The notes under the pieces are model-generated. The model was not told where the DNA came from. It did not search any database and saw only the letters and a list, made by a program, of their open reading frames with translations. From Pseudomonas sp. J452 (GTDB taxonomy: Bacteria > Pseudomonadota > Gammaproteobacteria > Pseudomonadales > Pseudomonadaceae): a DNA stretch of 64,000 nt. Location: assembly GCF_024666525.1 (NCBI RefSeq), contig NZ_CP088294.1, positions 4,526,001 through 4,590,000 of the forward strand, read 5' to 3'. Shown here one piece after another: positions 36,028 through 47,018 of this stretch. The translations under genes were made by a program, and so were the position numbers. Position 1 is the stretch's first letter. Each line of letters begins with the position of its first letter.

Positions 36028-36474
36028 TTACTCTCCTGCAGGGGGTAGACCCGCGACACTGGCGAAGGCTGCACGCAGCGCTTCGGGAATGGCCCGGGGT
36101 TTCAAACTGTCGGCGCGCACACAGGCCACCACGAACTGCCCTTCACAGAGCAGCGCCTTGTCCGTGACCCGCCTTACCTGTTGACGAAAGCGCAGGCTGG
36201 CACGGTTTAACTCGATTACATCGGCCGTCACAAAAAGTTCGTCGTCCAGCTTGGCGGGCGCGTGATAGCGCGCTTCGGCCGAATGCACGACGAACAGCAG
36301 GTCTTCCGCCACCAGCGCAGACTGGGCAAAACCCAGTTCACGCAGGCGCTCGGTACGAGCCCGCTCCATGAATTTGAGGTAGTTGACGTAATAAACGATG
36401 CCGCCGGCATCGGTATCTTCGTAATACACCCGACAACGGTGGGCAAAAGGCTGGGCCTCGATTTGCGCGCGCAT
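36028..36474 (-). CDS. ybgC: Tol-Pal-associated acyl-CoA thioesterase YbgC
   Basis: 148 residues, hot-dog fold with the catalytic [26 protein letters not shown] motif (Asp of DTDAGG). First gene of the tol-pal operon. E. coli YbgC acts on acyl-CoA or acyl-ACP and is linked to phospholipid metabolism. Confidence 0.95.
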   Translation of the reverse strand: MRAQIEAQPFAHRCRVYYEDTDAGGIVYYVNYLKFMERARTERLRELGFAQSALVAEDLLFVVHSAEARYHAPAKLDDELFVTADVIELNRASLRFRQQVRRVTDKALLCEGQFVVACVRADSLKPRAIPEALRAAFASVAGLPPAGE

Positions 36475-36526
36475 ACTCTAGTGCTTACTCCCGGCCTTGC
36501 CAATTGGCCAAGCCCCTGTTTTTAAA

Positions 36527-37579
36527 CTATTCGTCGCTTCCCGCGAAGAGATCGGCAACCGGCGCCTCGACCATGCGCCCCGGCAGATTGAGGCCGAAGT
36601 GCAGGTAGGCATGCCGCGTCACCACCCGCCCGCGCGGCGTGCGCATGATATACCCCTGCTGGATCAGATAGGGCTCCAGCACGTCTTCGATGGTCCCGCG
36701 CTCCTCGCCAATGGCTGCAGCCAGGTTGTCGAGGCCGACCGGCCCGCCGTCGAACTTGTCGATCATCGCCAGCAGTAGACGCCGGTCCTGGTGATCGAAG
36801 CCACGTTCATCGACATCCAGCATGTTCAGCGCCTGATCGGCCACGCTACGACTGATCTGCCCACCCGCCCGCACCTCGGCGAAATCGCGCACCCGGCGCA
36901 GCAGGCGATTGGCAATACGCGGCGTACCCCGGGCGCGCCGAGCAATCTCGAACGCGCCGTCGGCATCCAGGGCCAGGCCGAGAATACTGGCGGAGCGACT
37001 GACAATGGTCGCCAGATCGGCACTGGAATAGAACTCCAGGCGCTGGACGATGCCGAAACGGTCGCGCAGCGGATTGGTCAGCATGCCGGCCCGGGTGGTT
37101 GCACCGACCAGGGTGAACGGCGGGAGGTCCAGCTTGATCGAACGGGCGGCCGGACCTTCACCGATCATGATGTCGAGCTGGAAGTCCTCCATCGCCGGGT
37201 ACAGCACTTCCTCGATGATCGGCGACAGACGATGAATCTCGTCGATAAACAGCACGTCACCGGCTTCCAGATTGGTCAGCAGCGCGGCCAGATCGCCCGG
37301 ACGCTCCAGCACCGGGCCAGACGTACTCTTGATCGACACGCCCATTTCCTGGGCGATGATATTGGCCAGAGTGGTCTTGCCCAGCCCTGGCGGGCCGAAG
37401 ATCAAGGTGTGATCGAGGGCTTCCGAGCGGCCCTTGGCGGCCTGGATGAACAGCTCCATCTGCTCGCGGACAATCGGCTGGCCAATATAGTCGGCCAGCG
37501 ACAGCGGACGAATGGCGCGATCCAGCTGCTCGTCACGCTCGCGGCCACTGGCGGTTATCAGGCGGTCGGCTTCAATCAC
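36527..37579 (-). CDS. ruvB: Holliday junction branch migration helicase RuvB
   Basis: 350 residues. AAA+ motor with Walker [12 protein letters not shown] and Walker B FIDEIHRL, sensor 1 VGATTRAG, and a C-terminal winged helix ([13 protein letters not shown]). Follows ruvA by three bases. Confidence 0.98.
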   Translation of the reverse strand: MIEADRLITASGRERDEQLDRAIRPLSLADYIGQPIVREQMELFIQAAKGRSEALDHTLIFGPPGLGKTTLANIIAQEMGVSIKSTSGPVLERPGDLAALLTNLEAGDVLFIDEIHRLSPIIEEVLYPAMEDFQLDIMIGEGPAARSIKLDLPPFTLVGATTRAGMLTNPLRDRFGIVQRLEFYSSADLATIVSRSASILGLALDADGAFEIARRARGTPRIANRLLRRVRDFAEVRAGGQISRSVADQALNMLDVDERGFDHQDRRLLLAMIDKFDGGPVGLDNLAAAIGEERGTIEDVLEPYLIQQGYIMRTPRGRVVTRHAYLHFGLNLPGRMVEAPVADLFAGSDE

Positions 37580-37582
37580 GGG

Positions 37583-38188
37583 TTAAACCATCCCCTTCAA
37601 TGAGCGGCGAATCAACTCTTCACTGGAGAGGCCGTCTTCCTGCACCGCAGCCACGGCCTTGCTGGCCTCCTGCGGCTTGAAGCCGAGGGATATCAGCGCG
37701 CTCACGGCGTCGCTCTCCGCGCTTGAGACTGCCACGCCGGCGCGGGGTTCCACCACCAGGGTGGCGATGGACGGCACGCTTTCCCAGGCCTTGAAGCGAT
37801 CTTTCAGCTCGACCAGCAAGCGCTCGGCGGTTTTCTTGCCGACGCCGGGGACTTTCACCAGGGTCGAGGTATCTCCGGCCTGCACGCAGCGCACCAGCTC
37901 GTCCACTTCCAGGCCGGACATCAGCGCCAGCGCCAGCTTGGGGCCGACGCCATTCAAGCGGATCAGCTCGCGAAACAGTTCGCGCTCGCGCTTCTCGGCG
38001 AAGCCGTAGAGCAGATGGGCATCCTCGCGCACCACCAGATGGGTGTGCAGGGTCACCGGCTCGCCCAGCGACGGCAGGCGATACAGCGTGGTCATCGGCA
38101 CTTCCAGCTCGTAGCCGACGCCATTCACATCGACCAGCAGGTGCGGCGGCTGTTTTTCCGCCAGGGTGCCTTTCAGGCGTCCGATCAC
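37583..38188 (-). CDS. ruvA: Holliday junction DNA-binding protein RuvA
   Basis: 201 residues. N-terminal OB fold ([31 protein letters not shown]), two helix-hairpin-helix motifs ([31 protein letters not shown]), and a C-terminal RuvB-binding domain. 21 bases after ruvC. Confidence 0.98.
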   Translation of the reverse strand: MIGRLKGTLAEKQPPHLLVDVNGVGYELEVPMTTLYRLPSLGEPVTLHTHLVVREDAHLLYGFAEKRERELFRELIRLNGVGPKLALALMSGLEVDELVRCVQAGDTSTLVKVPGVGKKTAERLLVELKDRFKAWESVPSIATLVVEPRAGVAVSSAESDAVSALISLGFKPQEASKAVAAVQEDGLSSEELIRRSLKGMV

Positions 38189-38209
38189 GACTTATCTTCC
38201 TTCTATCTA

Positions 38210-38734
38210 TTACAGGCGCAGACGGCCGCCGCGCCGCTTGGCGCCGACCAGGCCATGGGGAATCAGACTTTGCCGATGGTGGGCATGACACAAGGCAATA
38301 GCCAGGGCATCGGAGGCATCGATCTGCGGCTTCTGCACCAGCTTGAGCAGGTGCATGACCATCATCTGCACCTGCTGCTTGTCCGCCCCGCCGGTGCCGG
38401 CAATCGCCTGCTTGACCTGGGTAGCGGTGTACTCGCTGATCTCCAGCCCCGCCTCGACCCCGGCGACTATCGCCGCGCCGCGGGCCTGACCGAGCTTGAG
38501 CGCCGAGTCGGCGTTCTTCGCCATGAACACCTGTTCGATGCCCATGGTCACCGGCCCGTGCAGGCGGATCACCTCGCTGACGCCGCGAAAGACGATCTGC
38601 AGGCGCTCGGGCAACGGGCCGTTGCCGGTACGAATGCAGCCCGAAGCGACATACTCGCAGCCACGACCGGTATCGCGCACCACACCGTAACCGGTGATAC
38701 GAGAACCGGGGTCGATACCCAAAATCAGCGTCAT
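38210..38734 (-). CDS. ruvC: Holliday junction resolvase RuvC
   Basis: 174 residues from ATG 38734. RNase H-like nuclease with acidic residues in [13 protein letters not shown] (first Asp), MGIEQVF (Glu) and the [14 protein letters not shown] end. Heads ruvCAB. Confidence 0.97.
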   Translation of the reverse strand: MTLILGIDPGSRITGYGVVRDTGRGCEYVASGCIRTGNGPLPERLQIVFRGVSEVIRLHGPVTMGIEQVFMAKNADSALKLGQARGAAIVAGVEAGLEISEYTATQVKQAIAGTGGADKQQVQMMVMHLLKLVQKPQIDASDALAIALCHAHHRQSLIPHGLVGAKRRGGRLRL

Positions 38735-38842
38735 GCCCTGCCGTTCGCTCCGGGTGCCGGCAAACGCCGCCACACTGTCTATTTATCCAGCTCAGGAGTA
38801 TACGGGTCGACTACCAGCGGCGTCACCCGGCCCGCACAGATA

Positions 38843-38880
38843 AAAAAGCCGGAAGCGCCTGGGGCGACTTCCGGCTTGTT
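38843..38880 (-). terminator. Terminator of yebC
   Basis: Reverse strand: AAGCCGGAAGTCGCC / GGCGCTTCCGGCTT stem with T run, 15 bases beyond the yebC stop. Confidence 0.88.
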
Positions 38881-38894
38881 ACCCGCAGACAGGA

Positions 38895-39644
38895 TCAGTC
38901 CAGCTGCTCCATGATCTCGTCGGGGATTTCCGCGTTGTGGTAGACCTCCTGCACATCATCGAGGTCTTCCAGCATGTCGATCAGCTTCATGACCTTCTTT
39001 GCGGTTTCCAGGTCAGCCACCGGCGCACTGATCGAGGGGATCATGGCGACTTCCGCCTCCTCGCCCTTGAAACCGGCTGCCGTCAGCGCCTCGTTGACCG
39101 ACAGGAACTCGGCAAAACTGGTCGACACCAACGCCGAACCATCTTCACCCATCTCCACGTCATCGGCACCGGCTTCCAACGCCGCTTCCATCAAGGCATC
39201 TTCGCTGACGCCCGGAGCGAAGCTGATCTGCCCCTTGCGCTCGAACATATAGGCCACCGAGCCATCGGTACCAAGGTTGCCGCCACACTTGGTGAAGGCA
39301 TGGCGCACTTCGGCGGCGGTGCGGTTGCGATTGTCGGTCATGACCTCGACGATGATGGCCACGCCGCTGGGCGCATAGCCTTCGTAGCTGAACTCGACGA
39401 CGTTGTCGGCTTCGTTATTGCCGGCGCCGCGGGCAATCGCCCGGTCGATCACGTCACGTGACATGTTGGCGGTCAGCGCCTTGTCCACAGCCAGGCGCAG
39501 CCGCGGGTTGTCCGCCGGCAACGGGCCGCCATGTTTAGCCGCGACGGTCAGCTCACGAATCAGCTTGGTGAAGATCTTGCCGCGCTTGGCGTCCTGACGC
39601 CCTTTGCGGTGCTTGATGTTGGCCCACTTGGAATGACCAGCCAT
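38895..39644 (-). CDS. yebC: YebC/PmpR-family protein
   Basis: 249 residues, normal length, start [23 protein letters not shown] and motif [14 protein letters not shown]. In P. aeruginosa PmpR represses the quorum regulator pqsR; other YebC proteins assist ribosomes at proline stretches, so the actual role may be translational. Between aspS and ruvC as in the genus. Confidence 0.93.
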   Translation of the reverse strand: MAGHSKWANIKHRKGRQDAKRGKIFTKLIRELTVAAKHGGPLPADNPRLRLAVDKALTANMSRDVIDRAIARGAGNNEADNVVEFSYEGYAPSGVAIIVEVMTDNRNRTAAEVRHAFTKCGGNLGTDGSVAYMFERKGQISFAPGVSEDALMEAALEAGADDVEMGEDGSALVSTSFAEFLSVNEALTAAGFKGEEAEVAMIPSISAPVADLETAKKVMKLIDMLEDLDDVQEVYHNAEIPDEIMEQLD

Positions 39645-39703
39645 AACTCACTCCGTATTTCTCACTGAAGATTGCACGGGTATAAAAATTCGCACCCCAT
39701 AAC

Positions 39704-39735
39704 GAAGAAGCCTGGAAATCCAGGCTTCTCGTAGC
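39704..39735 (-). terminator. Terminator of aspS
   Basis: Reverse strand: AGAAGCCTGG / CCAGGCTTCT with a short loop; the T run is interrupted (TTCGTTATGG), so it may be moderate. Confidence 0.7.
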
Positions 39736-39738
39736 GGC

Positions 39739-41514
39739 TTATTCGGCCTTGGCTTGCTCGCGCAGGCGAATGTGCAGCTCGCGCAGCGCCTTGTTATCCA
39801 CCACACCCGGCGCCTGGGTCATGACGCAGGCCGCGCTCTGGGTTTTCGGGAAGGCGATCACTTCGCGGATCGAGCTGGCGCCGGTCATCAGCATGACCAG
39901 GCGATCCAGGCCGAAGGCCAGGCCACCGTGGGGCGGCGCACCGAATTTCAGCGCATCGAGGAGGAAGCCGAACTTCTCCTGCTGCTCTTCTTCGCTGATG
40001 CCCAGCACGCGGAACACGGTCTGCTGCATGGCCTTGTCGTGGATACGGATCGAACCGCCACCCAGTTCGGTGCCGTTCAGGACCATGTCGTAGGCACGCG
40101 ACAGCGCGGTCGCCGGGTCGGCTTCCAGCTCTTGCGGGCTGCAGCTTGGCGCGGTGAACGGGTGGTGCATGGCGGTCAGGCTGCCATCGTCGTTTTCCTC
40201 GAACATCGGGAAGTCGACCACCCACAGCGGCGCCCACTCGCAGGTCAGCAGATTCAGGTCATGACCGAGCTTGATGCGCAGGGCACCGAGGGCTTCGCTG
40301 ACGATCTTGGCCTTGTCGGCGCCGAAGAACACGATATCGCCGTCAACCGCACCGACGCGATCGAGGATCACGTTGATGTTGTCCAGCGGGATGTTCTTGA
40401 CGATCGGCGACTGCAGACCGTCGACGCCCTGAGCACGCTCGTTGACCTTGATGTAGGCCAGGCCCTTGGCGCCGTAGATACCGACGAACTTGGTGTAGTC
40501 GTCGATCTGCTTGCGCGGCATGCTCGCCCCGCCCGGTACGCGCAGCGCGGTCACGCGGCATTTCGGATCGTTGGCCGGGCCGGCAAACACCTTGAAGTCG
40601 ACGTCCTTGAGCTGGTCTTCCACATCCACCAGCTCCAGCGGAATGCGCAGGTCCGGCTTGTCCGAACCGAAGCGACGCATGGCTTCGGCCAGGGTCATGT
40701 GCGGCAGCTCGCCGAACTCGACGTCCAGCACTTCCTTGAACAGGTTGCGGATCATGGTCTCGGTGATGCCCATGATGTCTTTTTCATCGAGGAAGCTGGT
40801 CTCGATGTCGATCTGGGTGAATTCCGGCTGACGGTCGGCGCGCAGGTCTTCGTCACGGAAGCACTTGGCGATCTGGTAGTAGCGGTCGAAGCCGGCCACC
40901 ATCAGCAGCTGCTTGAACAGCTGCGGCGACTGCGGCAGGGCGAAGAAGCTACCAGCGTGGGTGCGGCTCGGCACCAGGTAGTCGCGCGCGCCTTCCGGAG
41001 TAGCGCGAGTGAGGATCGGCGTCTCGACGTCGAGGAAGCCATTCTCGTCCAGGTAGCGGCGGATGCTCGAGGTGATGCGCGAGCGCAGCTTGAGCTTCTC
41101 GGCCATTTCCGGGCGACGCAGGTCGATGAAGCGGTAGCGCAGACGGGTCTCTTCGCCAACGTCGGTGTATTCGTTGAGCGGGAACGGTGGAGTTTCCGCT
41201 TCGTTGAGCACTTCCAGCTCGTAACCCAGCACTTCGATGGCGCCGGAGGCCATGTTGGCGTTACGCGCGCCTTCCGGACGCAGGCGAACCTTGCCGGTGA
41301 TCTTGACCACGTACTCGCTGCGCACGCGGTCGGCCTTGGCGAAGGTCTCGGCGCGATCCGGATCGAACACCACCTGAGCCAGACCTTCACGGTCACGGAT
41401 ATCGAGGAAGATCACGCCACCGTGGTCACGACGACGATGGACCCAACCGCAAAGGGTGATTTCCTGACCGTCCAGGCTCTCGTTCAACTGGCCGCAATAG
41501 TGGCTGCGCATCAT
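39739..41514 (-). CDS. aspS: Aspartate--tRNA(Asp/Asn) ligase
   Basis: 591 residues. OB-fold anticodon domain ([23 protein letters not shown]), class II motif 2 ([18 protein letters not shown]) and motif 3 ([13 protein letters not shown]), GAD insert between them. Pseudomonads lacking asparaginyl-tRNA synthetase use a non-discriminating form, so Asp-tRNA(Asn) charging is likely. Divergent from the HD-GYP gene; the 305-bp gap between them shows no other gene. Confidence 0.98.
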   Translation of the reverse strand: MMRSHYCGQLNESLDGQEITLCGWVHRRRDHGGVIFLDIRDREGLAQVVFDPDRAETFAKADRVRSEYVVKITGKVRLRPEGARNANMASGAIEVLGYELEVLNEAETPPFPLNEYTDVGEETRLRYRFIDLRRPEMAEKLKLRSRITSSIRRYLDENGFLDVETPILTRATPEGARDYLVPSRTHAGSFFALPQSPQLFKQLLMVAGFDRYYQIAKCFRDEDLRADRQPEFTQIDIETSFLDEKDIMGITETMIRNLFKEVLDVEFGELPHMTLAEAMRRFGSDKPDLRIPLELVDVEDQLKDVDFKVFAGPANDPKCRVTALRVPGGASMPRKQIDDYTKFVGIYGAKGLAYIKVNERAQGVDGLQSPIVKNIPLDNINVILDRVGAVDGDIVFFGADKAKIVSEALGALRIKLGHDLNLLTCEWAPLWVVDFPMFEENDDGSLTAMHHPFTAPSCSPQELEADPATALSRAYDMVLNGTELGGGSIRIHDKAMQQTVFRVLGISEEEQQEKFGFLLDALKFGAPPHGGLAFGLDRLVMLMTGASSIREVIAFPKTQSAACVMTQAPGVVDNKALRELHIRLREQAKAE

Positions 41515-41819
41515 GATGGTGGTTCGCTTCTCTAATCAGTCTTGAATTCGTCGGGGCGGCCAACTGGCGGCGCCGGGGCCGTTTACACAGCACTCGTAAG
41601 CCGCGCGGGGCTTGCCACAAGGGCCAGGACGAGCATTTTCTTCAATTCGGACGCGGAGCAGGTCAAGCAATCGACCAGCGGTGCAGCAGGCAGGCGCATG
41701 CCCGCATCCGGGGCAAGGGGCGGGATTATATATGGTTAATTGCCACCGCGCAGCCGCCCGCCCCGCCGCTTTCGCCACTGCTTTCTATACTGTCGATTCA
41801 GCCCCTGCGGAGACCTGAC

Positions 41820-42938
41820 ATGGCCACGCCACGCCCTGCCGACCTTTCCAGCGACCTGCTGGATGATTTTCGCCTCGACACGGCCGAGCAATTGCCCCGC
41901 TGCGAGCAACTGCTCATCGAACTGGAGCGCCATCCGCAGGACAACGCCCGGCTGCGCGAGCTGTTTCGGGTGGTGCATACGCTCAAGGGCAACCTCGGCT
42001 ACGTCGAGCTGAACAGCTTGCTGCCCCTCCCCCAAGCCATGGAAGACGTACTGGCACGACTGCGCGAGGGCGAACTGGAGTTCGACAGCCTGCTGGGCGA
42101 TATCCTCCTGCTCAGTCTCGACCACCTGCGCAGCCTGATCGACGAAGCCCTCGGCGGTGCACAGGCCGCGCTCGACCCACGCGCCTTCAACAGCCTGTGC
42201 CAAGCCCTGCAAGCACTGGCTGCAGCCCCAGCAGCACGGCAAACGGAAATCCGCCGCACCCTTCTGCAACACCTGGATCCCGCCACCCGCCTGCAGCCCG
42301 TCGAACTGCCCAGTCAATCGCACACCCACAAGCTGCTCGCCGAGCACGGCATCCAAGCCGATGCGGACCTGCTGTTCTTCAGCGAACTGATGGAAGCCGG
42401 CGAACACCGCTCGCACTACTGGCATGGTCGCGGTCAGCGCCTGCTCAGCCTAGCCCTGAGCATGAATGCGGCGGCAGGCGCACCGGTAGAACCGGCACAA
42501 CTGGCGGCAGCGGTCTGCCTGCACGACCTGGGCATGGCCTTTCTGCCGCTCGATCTGCTGCACAAGGAAGAGCACCTGAGCCGCGAGGAGCGCAGACAGA
42601 TGCAGGCCCACCCACGCCAGGCCTTCGAGCTACTAAAGCGCATGCCGGACTGGGCCAGCGCGGCAGAAATCATCCTGCAACATCAGGAACACGCCGACGG
42701 CAGCGGCTATCCGAAAGGTCTGCGCGAGAGTGAAATCCACCCCGGCGCGCTGATCCTCAATATCGCCGACACCTTCGACGCCCGCACCCATGAGCGCGCC
42801 CACCAGACCCTGAGCAAACGCCCGCGCCTGCGTGCCATCCTGGAAATCAACAATCATTCCGCCCGGCAGTTCAGCGCTTACTGGGTCGAGATATTCAACC
42901 GCACATTGCAACAGAACCCGGAACTGACGCGCCTCTGA
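41820..42938 (+). CDS. Hpt and HD-GYP domain protein
   Basis: 372 residues. The N-terminal Hpt domain (about 12-110) has the phosphorylatable His in FRVVHTLKGNLGYVEL. The C-terminal HD-GYP domain (about 185-372) has CLHDLGMAFLP and HQEHADGSGYPKGL, with HD and HxxxxDGxGYP conserved, so c-di-GMP phosphodiesterase activity is plausible. The fusion suggests control by a phosphorelay. No sensor kinase gene is adjacent. Confidence 0.88.
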   Translation: MATPRPADLSSDLLDDFRLDTAEQLPRCEQLLIELERHPQDNARLRELFRVVHTLKGNLGYVELNSLLPLPQAMEDVLARLREGELEFDSLLGDILLLSLDHLRSLIDEALGGAQAALDPRAFNSLCQALQALAAAPAARQTEIRRTLLQHLDPATRLQPVELPSQSHTHKLLAEHGIQADADLLFFSELMEAGEHRSHYWHGRGQRLLSLALSMNAAAGAPVEPAQLAAAVCLHDLGMAFLPLDLLHKEEHLSREERRQMQAHPRQAFELLKRMPDWASAAEIILQHQEHADGSGYPKGLRESEIHPGALILNIADTFDARTHERAHQTLSKRPRLRAILEINNHSARQFSAYWVEIFNRTLQQNPELTRL

Positions 42939-43077
42939 AACCCAAAGAATGCAGCGTTATAGGCCCAGAACATCGCATCTATTGATATAAGCCAAGGTCG
43001 CACCTGGGGTGCCCCGTGATAGGCTCGAACCATTACGGGGAGCGTCTACCCCGGCCACCTGAGAGGAGAAGCAAGAC

Positions 43078-43548
43078 ATGGAAATCAACATCGGCATCGC
43101 CGAACAGGACCGCGCTGCCATCGCCGAAGGGCTGTCCCGCCTGCTGGCGGACACCTACACCCTGTACCTGAAGACCCACAACTTTCACTGGAACGTTACC
43201 GGCCCGATGTTCAACACCCTGCACCTGATGTTCGAGGCGCAGTACACCGAACTTTCACTGGCTGTCGACATGATTGCCGAGCGCATCCGCGCCCTCGGCT
43301 TTCCGGCACCAGGCACCTACGCCGCCTACTCGCGCCTGTCGTCGATCAAGGAAGAGGAAGGCGTGCCGGCTGCCCAGGAGATGATCAAGCTGCTGGTACA
43401 GGGCCAGGAGGCTGTAGTGCGCACTGCGCGCGGCATCTTCCCGCTGCTGGAAAAAGTCAGTGACGAACCAACCGCCGACCTGCTCACCCAGCGCATGCAA
43501 GTGCACGAAAAGACCGCCTGGATGCTGCGCAGCCTGCTGGCCGCCTGA
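43078..43548 (+). CDS. dps: Dps/ferritin-like DNA-protection protein
   Basis: 156 residues. Ferroxidase residues are in [40 protein letters not shown] (His and Asp/Glu ligands between subunits). Same locus as PA0962. Stores iron and limits Fenton damage. GAGAGGAG ribosome site. A terminator follows at once. Confidence 0.95.
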   Translation: MEINIGIAEQDRAAIAEGLSRLLADTYTLYLKTHNFHWNVTGPMFNTLHLMFEAQYTELSLAVDMIAERIRALGFPAPGTYAAYSRLSSIKEEEGVPAAQEMIKLLVQGQEAVVRTARGIFPLLEKVSDEPTADLLTQRMQVHEKTAWMLRSLLAA

Positions 43549-43568
43549 TACTCTTCAAAAATGAGAGC

Positions 43569-43595
43569 AAAGGCCCGGTCAGACCGGGCCTTTTG
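43569..43595 (+). terminator. Terminator of dps
   Basis: AAGGCCCGGTC / GACCGGGCCTTTT hairpin 21 bases after the stop. Confidence 0.92.
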
Positions 43596-43660
43596 CCAGG
43601 CGCAACCGCGCTGTCTAATCTAATCTTTGCCTATTCGCCCACCTCGCCACAGTGACGTGC

Positions 43661-44728
43661 ATGAGCCAGCCGCCAAAAGCTCCTTCCATTCTCGAACTAT
43701 TCCCGGAAGAGACCCGCGAAGCTGCGGCGCTGCTCAAACAAGCCGTGCCGCACATGATGCGCCACGATATTCCGCCGAACCCCATGCACTACGCGCTCTG
43801 GTACACCTACAGCAGGGGCCTGGAGCCGGATCTAAATCGTCGCCTGGACAAGATCGTCAAGGACTTCGACAGCTTCCCCCCGGAAAGCGCACTGAAATTG
43901 TTCCGCGATTTCATCATCCGCGGCGAAATCGAAGATGCCCGCGCCGGACAGCAACAAGTAATGGACCTGGTCGATGACATCGAAGTCGATGTGTCGCACA
44001 GCGTGACTGGCAGCCAGCATTACCAGAACAGCCTGACTCTAGGCCTGGCCGCACTGCAGGAGCCCGTCACCGAAGACCTGCCCAACGTGCTCAGCGATCT
44101 GCAGCAAAGCACCCAGGAAATGCAGGAGCAGCAGGAAAAATTCCTCTACCGCCTGCGCGCCGCCCAAGCCGAGATCCAGCATCTGCGCAGCCAGCTGGAG
44201 CGAGCCCACATGGCCGCGACTCTGGACAGCCTGACCAACGTCTTCAACCGCCACGCTTTCAGCCGCCTGCTCGAACAGGCGCTGAGCACAGACCAACACG
44301 GCCTGGCTTTGGTCATGCTCGACATCGACCACTTCAAGCTGTTCAACGACCAGTACGGCCACCCTCTTGGTGACCGAGTCCTGCAGCATGTCGGCCAGCT
44401 ACTGCGCGACCTGCTGCCACCTCGCGGGGTAGCCGCTCGCTACGGCGGCGAAGAATTTTGCGTCATCCTGCGCGATTGTTTCGACCTGCACAGCGCCCAT
44501 GCCTTCGCCGAACAACTGCGCCTGAAAATTCAGGCACTACGTATCAAGGTACGCAGCACCGACAAGATTCTCGACACGGTCACCGCCTCCTTTGGCCTGG
44601 CCCTGGCGAACAACAGCGACACCTTCGAAAGCCTGCTGACCAGAGCCGACGACGCCCTCTACCAGGCCAAACGCAATGGCCGCAACCAGATCCACCCCGC
44701 CACCCCGGAAACTGCGCTAAGCGCATGA
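43661..44728 (+). CDS. Diguanylate cyclase (GGDEF)
   Basis: 355 residues from ATG 43661. Helical N-terminal region and a coiled coil (about 140-190, QQSTQEMQEQQEKFLYRLRAAQAEIQHLRSQLERAH) lead into a GGDEF domain (about 190-350) with active-site RYGGEEF and LDIDHFKLFND. The inhibitory RxxD site five residues before GGEEF is absent (RGVA), so product inhibition may be missing. No membrane segment, so cytosolic. Confidence 0.92.
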   Translation: MSQPPKAPSILELFPEETREAAALLKQAVPHMMRHDIPPNPMHYALWYTYSRGLEPDLNRRLDKIVKDFDSFPPESALKLFRDFIIRGEIEDARAGQQQVMDLVDDIEVDVSHSVTGSQHYQNSLTLGLAALQEPVTEDLPNVLSDLQQSTQEMQEQQEKFLYRLRAAQAEIQHLRSQLERAHMAATLDSLTNVFNRHAFSRLLEQALSTDQHGLALVMLDIDHFKLFNDQYGHPLGDRVLQHVGQLLRDLLPPRGVAARYGGEEFCVILRDCFDLHSAHAFAEQLRLKIQALRIKVRSTDKILDTVTASFGLALANNSDTFESLLTRADDALYQAKRNGRNQIHPATPETALSA

Positions 44729-44897
44729 TTTGAGTAGCCATCCGCTTTGCGGTTAAATACGCCCGTGTTGCACGGCCCTGAGCGGTCGCAACATAGGCGG
44801 GACACCCCCGCTTCACCCCTGCCCACTCAATACCCGGGCACCGCGCAACACTTCGCTCGTCCTTTTTTGCCAGCGTTTAACAGTGAGTTCATTGAAC

Positions 44898-45503
44898 ATG
44901 TTGAAGATTGTCCACCTGTTTACGGGCGTCACCGCCCTGCTGCTCTCCTTCATTCCCAGCCTGCACCCTGAAGCCCTACCCTATCTGCAACAAGCTGACG
45001 CGCTGTACCTCGCCCTTCTCGGCCTGAGCAACCTGCTTGTCGCTCCCCTGCTGACAATCCGCCAACCCGGCATTCGCAATCAGCTGCAGACTCTGGTTTC
45101 CGTCCTGCTGGTACTCGCCGTACTGCTTCAAGCCCTGGTTCTGCTGGCTCCACTGCCACTGGTAAGCGGTCAACCGGCAATCCTGCTCAGCCTGATCGCC
45201 GCCGCCCTGGCCGCGGCGCTGAACCTTGGCATCCACTGCAAGCTGCGCCAGAAGCGCTCGGCAGCCATTCCCCAGGACCTGGGTAACCGCGAAACCGGCA
45301 CCGTAAAGTGGTTCAACACCTCCAAAGGCTTCGGCTTCATTTCCCGCGACATGGGCGAAGATATCTTCGTGCACTTCCGCGCCATCCGTGGCGAAGGTCA
45401 CCGCATCCTGGTCGAAGGCCAGCGCGTGGAGTTCTCGGTCATGCAGCGTGACAAGGGACTGCAAGCAGAAGACGTTATTGCCGCGCTGCCCAGCCGCCGC
45501 TGA
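44898..45503 (+). CDS. Membrane protein with C-terminal cold-shock domain
   Basis: 201 residues from ATG 44898 (GTG 44883 is in frame). Three to four hydrophobic helices (about 5-20, 33-52, 64-85, 90-108) are followed by a complete cold-shock domain (about 128-195) with RNP1 KGFGFIS and RNP2 DIFVHF. Same locus as PA0961. The domain should bind single-stranded RNA or DNA at the membrane face. Confidence 0.9.
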   Translation: MLKIVHLFTGVTALLLSFIPSLHPEALPYLQQADALYLALLGLSNLLVAPLLTIRQPGIRNQLQTLVSVLLVLAVLLQALVLLAPLPLVSGQPAILLSLIAAALAAALNLGIHCKLRQKRSAAIPQDLGNRETGTVKWFNTSKGFGFISRDMGEDIFVHFRAIRGEGHRILVEGQRVEFSVMQRDKGLQAEDVIAALPSRR

Positions 45504-45515
45504 AGACAACAGCCA

Positions 45516-45547
45516 TAAAAAAGCCCGCATTGCGCGGGCTTTTTTAT
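45516..45547. terminator. Terminator between the cold-shock-domain gene and slyX
   Basis: Stem AAGCCCGC / GCGGGCTT with A and T runs on both sides; serves both converging genes. Confidence 0.92.
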
Positions 45548-45552
45548 GGGCA

Positions 45553-45759
45553 TCAGTAATGCGGTGGCGGCGCCTCGCCTTCATCGAGGCCGAACTGGCC
45601 CTGCATTTCCTCCTGGCGCCGGGCCAGAGCCGCCAACTGCAATTGCAGGCGCTCGACAATTCGTTGCTGCTCAACCAGAACATCATTGAGTGCGGCAATG
45701 GTGTCATCCTGAAAAGCCTGGCGGCTTTCCAACTCGACAATGCGCTGTTCCAGATTCAT
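45553..45759 (-). CDS. slyX: SlyX homologue
   Basis: 68 residues, a single coiled coil ([30 protein letters not shown]) and PPPHY end, exactly as in SlyX. Function unknown. Three bases after the HIT gene. Confidence 0.94.
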   Translation of the reverse strand: MNLEQRIVELESRQAFQDDTIAALNDVLVEQQRIVERLQLQLAALARRQEEMQGQFGLDEGEAPPPHY

Positions 45760-45762
45760 GCA

Positions 45763-46188
45763 TCAACCCTCGGCAAAGCAGAAGTCTTCCGTCAAAACCA
45801 GACGCAGGCGCTCACGTACAGCAGCGATCTGCTCAGGCTCGTAAGCCTTGGCGGGATGCTTGCCCCAGACCGGCGCAGGCCAGGCAGCATCCTCTCGCCG
45901 GCGCACAATCACATGCATATGCAGCTGACTGACCACATTACCCAATGTCGCGACATTCATCTTGTCGGCGACAAAGGCATCCTTGAGCGTTTCTGCCAGG
46001 CGCGTGGTTTCCAGCCAGAGCGCCTGTTGATCGGCGTTATCGAGCTGGAACAGCTCGCTCACGGCCTCACGCCGCGGCACCAGGATGAACCAGGGGTAAC
46101 TGGCATCATTCATCAGCAGCAGGCGACAAAGGGGGAAATCTCCAATCAGCAATGTGTCCTGCTGCAAGCGTGAATCCAGGGTAAACAT
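45763..46188 (-). CDS. HIT-family hydrolase
   Basis: 141 residues from ATG 46188 (AGGAAAGG site). Histidine triad HMHVIVRRR (HxHxH variant HLHMHV region: QLHMHVIV) near residue 97. Nucleotide hydrolase or transferase superfamily; substrate unknown. Corresponds to PA0959. The 830 bases to oprD (46189-47018) contain no gene I can support, only regulatory-looking repeats near their right end. Confidence 0.9.
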   Translation of the reverse strand: MFTLDSRLQQDTLLIGDFPLCRLLLMNDASYPWFILVPRREAVSELFQLDNADQQALWLETTRLAETLKDAFVADKMNVATLGNVVSQLHMHVIVRRREDAAWPAPVWGKHPAKAYEPEQIAAVRERLRLVLTEDFCFAEG

Positions 46189-46841
46189 CAGACCTTTCCT
46201 CAAATTCAAAAAACCATCACTACAGACACAAAGGATAACGGCAGGTCACCCCAGTTAACCAACCCAATCCTGCGCTCCACGCCAAGCAGCCCCCAGCACT
46301 TGCACAAGAACAGGTCACCAAGCCTTCGCCGCGCTCCAGAGCTGAGCGCGACTAGCTCCGGTGAGCGAGCATCATGCGCCACACGAGCCAGGTTGAGTGG
46401 CCCGCCGCCAGCCGACCTCGAGCGCACCCCGCACTCATGCTCCAGCGAAACGCACCAACGCACCACTACCGTGCACAACCGCAACGCAAATTCGACCCAG
46501 CGTTACCTGCGGGTAGTTTTTTCCTTGCAGAATCAAGCGGTGGTAACGAATTTCTCGACACGGCAGCCAGCGCAACACCCTAGCGCAACAGCTGCCGCAC
46601 ATCCGCGAAGGCCCGAAACAGAAGCCGGGCGCCGCTAAAACATGCCACTCAGGCAAGTTTTTTCCAGCACCGCGCATTTTGTGCACGGATGTTGCTATAC
46701 ATCCTGCATTCGGCAAAACTCGATGCCTATCGGACTGCCAAACCACTTCGCAATGTCTCGAAGAAGAGCCCTAAGCGATTGGATTTGCAGACCTTTCAGG
46801 AGCCGAAAAGCTGATGACCGAAGCGACTGAAACCTACAAAA

Positions 46842-46872
46842 TTGCGACACGGCGCATATGATTTTGCGACAC
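46842..46872 (-). promoter_or_regulatory. ArgR-like tandem half sites upstream of oprD
   Basis: GGTGTCGCAA-like half sites on the reverse strand: TTGCGACAC occurs at 46842-46850 and again at 46864-46872, start to start 22 bases. Pseudomonas ArgR binds direct repeats with TGTCGC cores about two helical turns apart and regulates oprD in P. aeruginosa. Confidence 0.45.
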
Positions 46873-46963
46873 CATCGTAAATAAAGCGTAGGGAATAAGT
46901 GGCAACTGTCGCCAACTAATTCGTCGTGCTATAAGTTAGCGCCGACACAAAAAGAAAGAGCCG

Positions 46964-46983
46964 CCCATATACCTATATATGGG
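46964..46983. promoter_or_regulatory. Small palindrome just before oprD
   Basis: CCCATATA-CCTA-TATATGGG, perfect 8-bp arms, 36 bases before the oprD ATG. Could be an operator or a 5' UTR hairpin. Confidence 0.5.
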
Positions 46984-47018
46984 TAGCAGCACTCTTCAAA
47001 ACCAAAGGAGCAATCACA

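Noticed and set aside
39754..41535. 593-codon forward frame opposite aspS
   Set aside because: aspS is certain from its class II motifs; the opposite frame has no similarity to known proteins.
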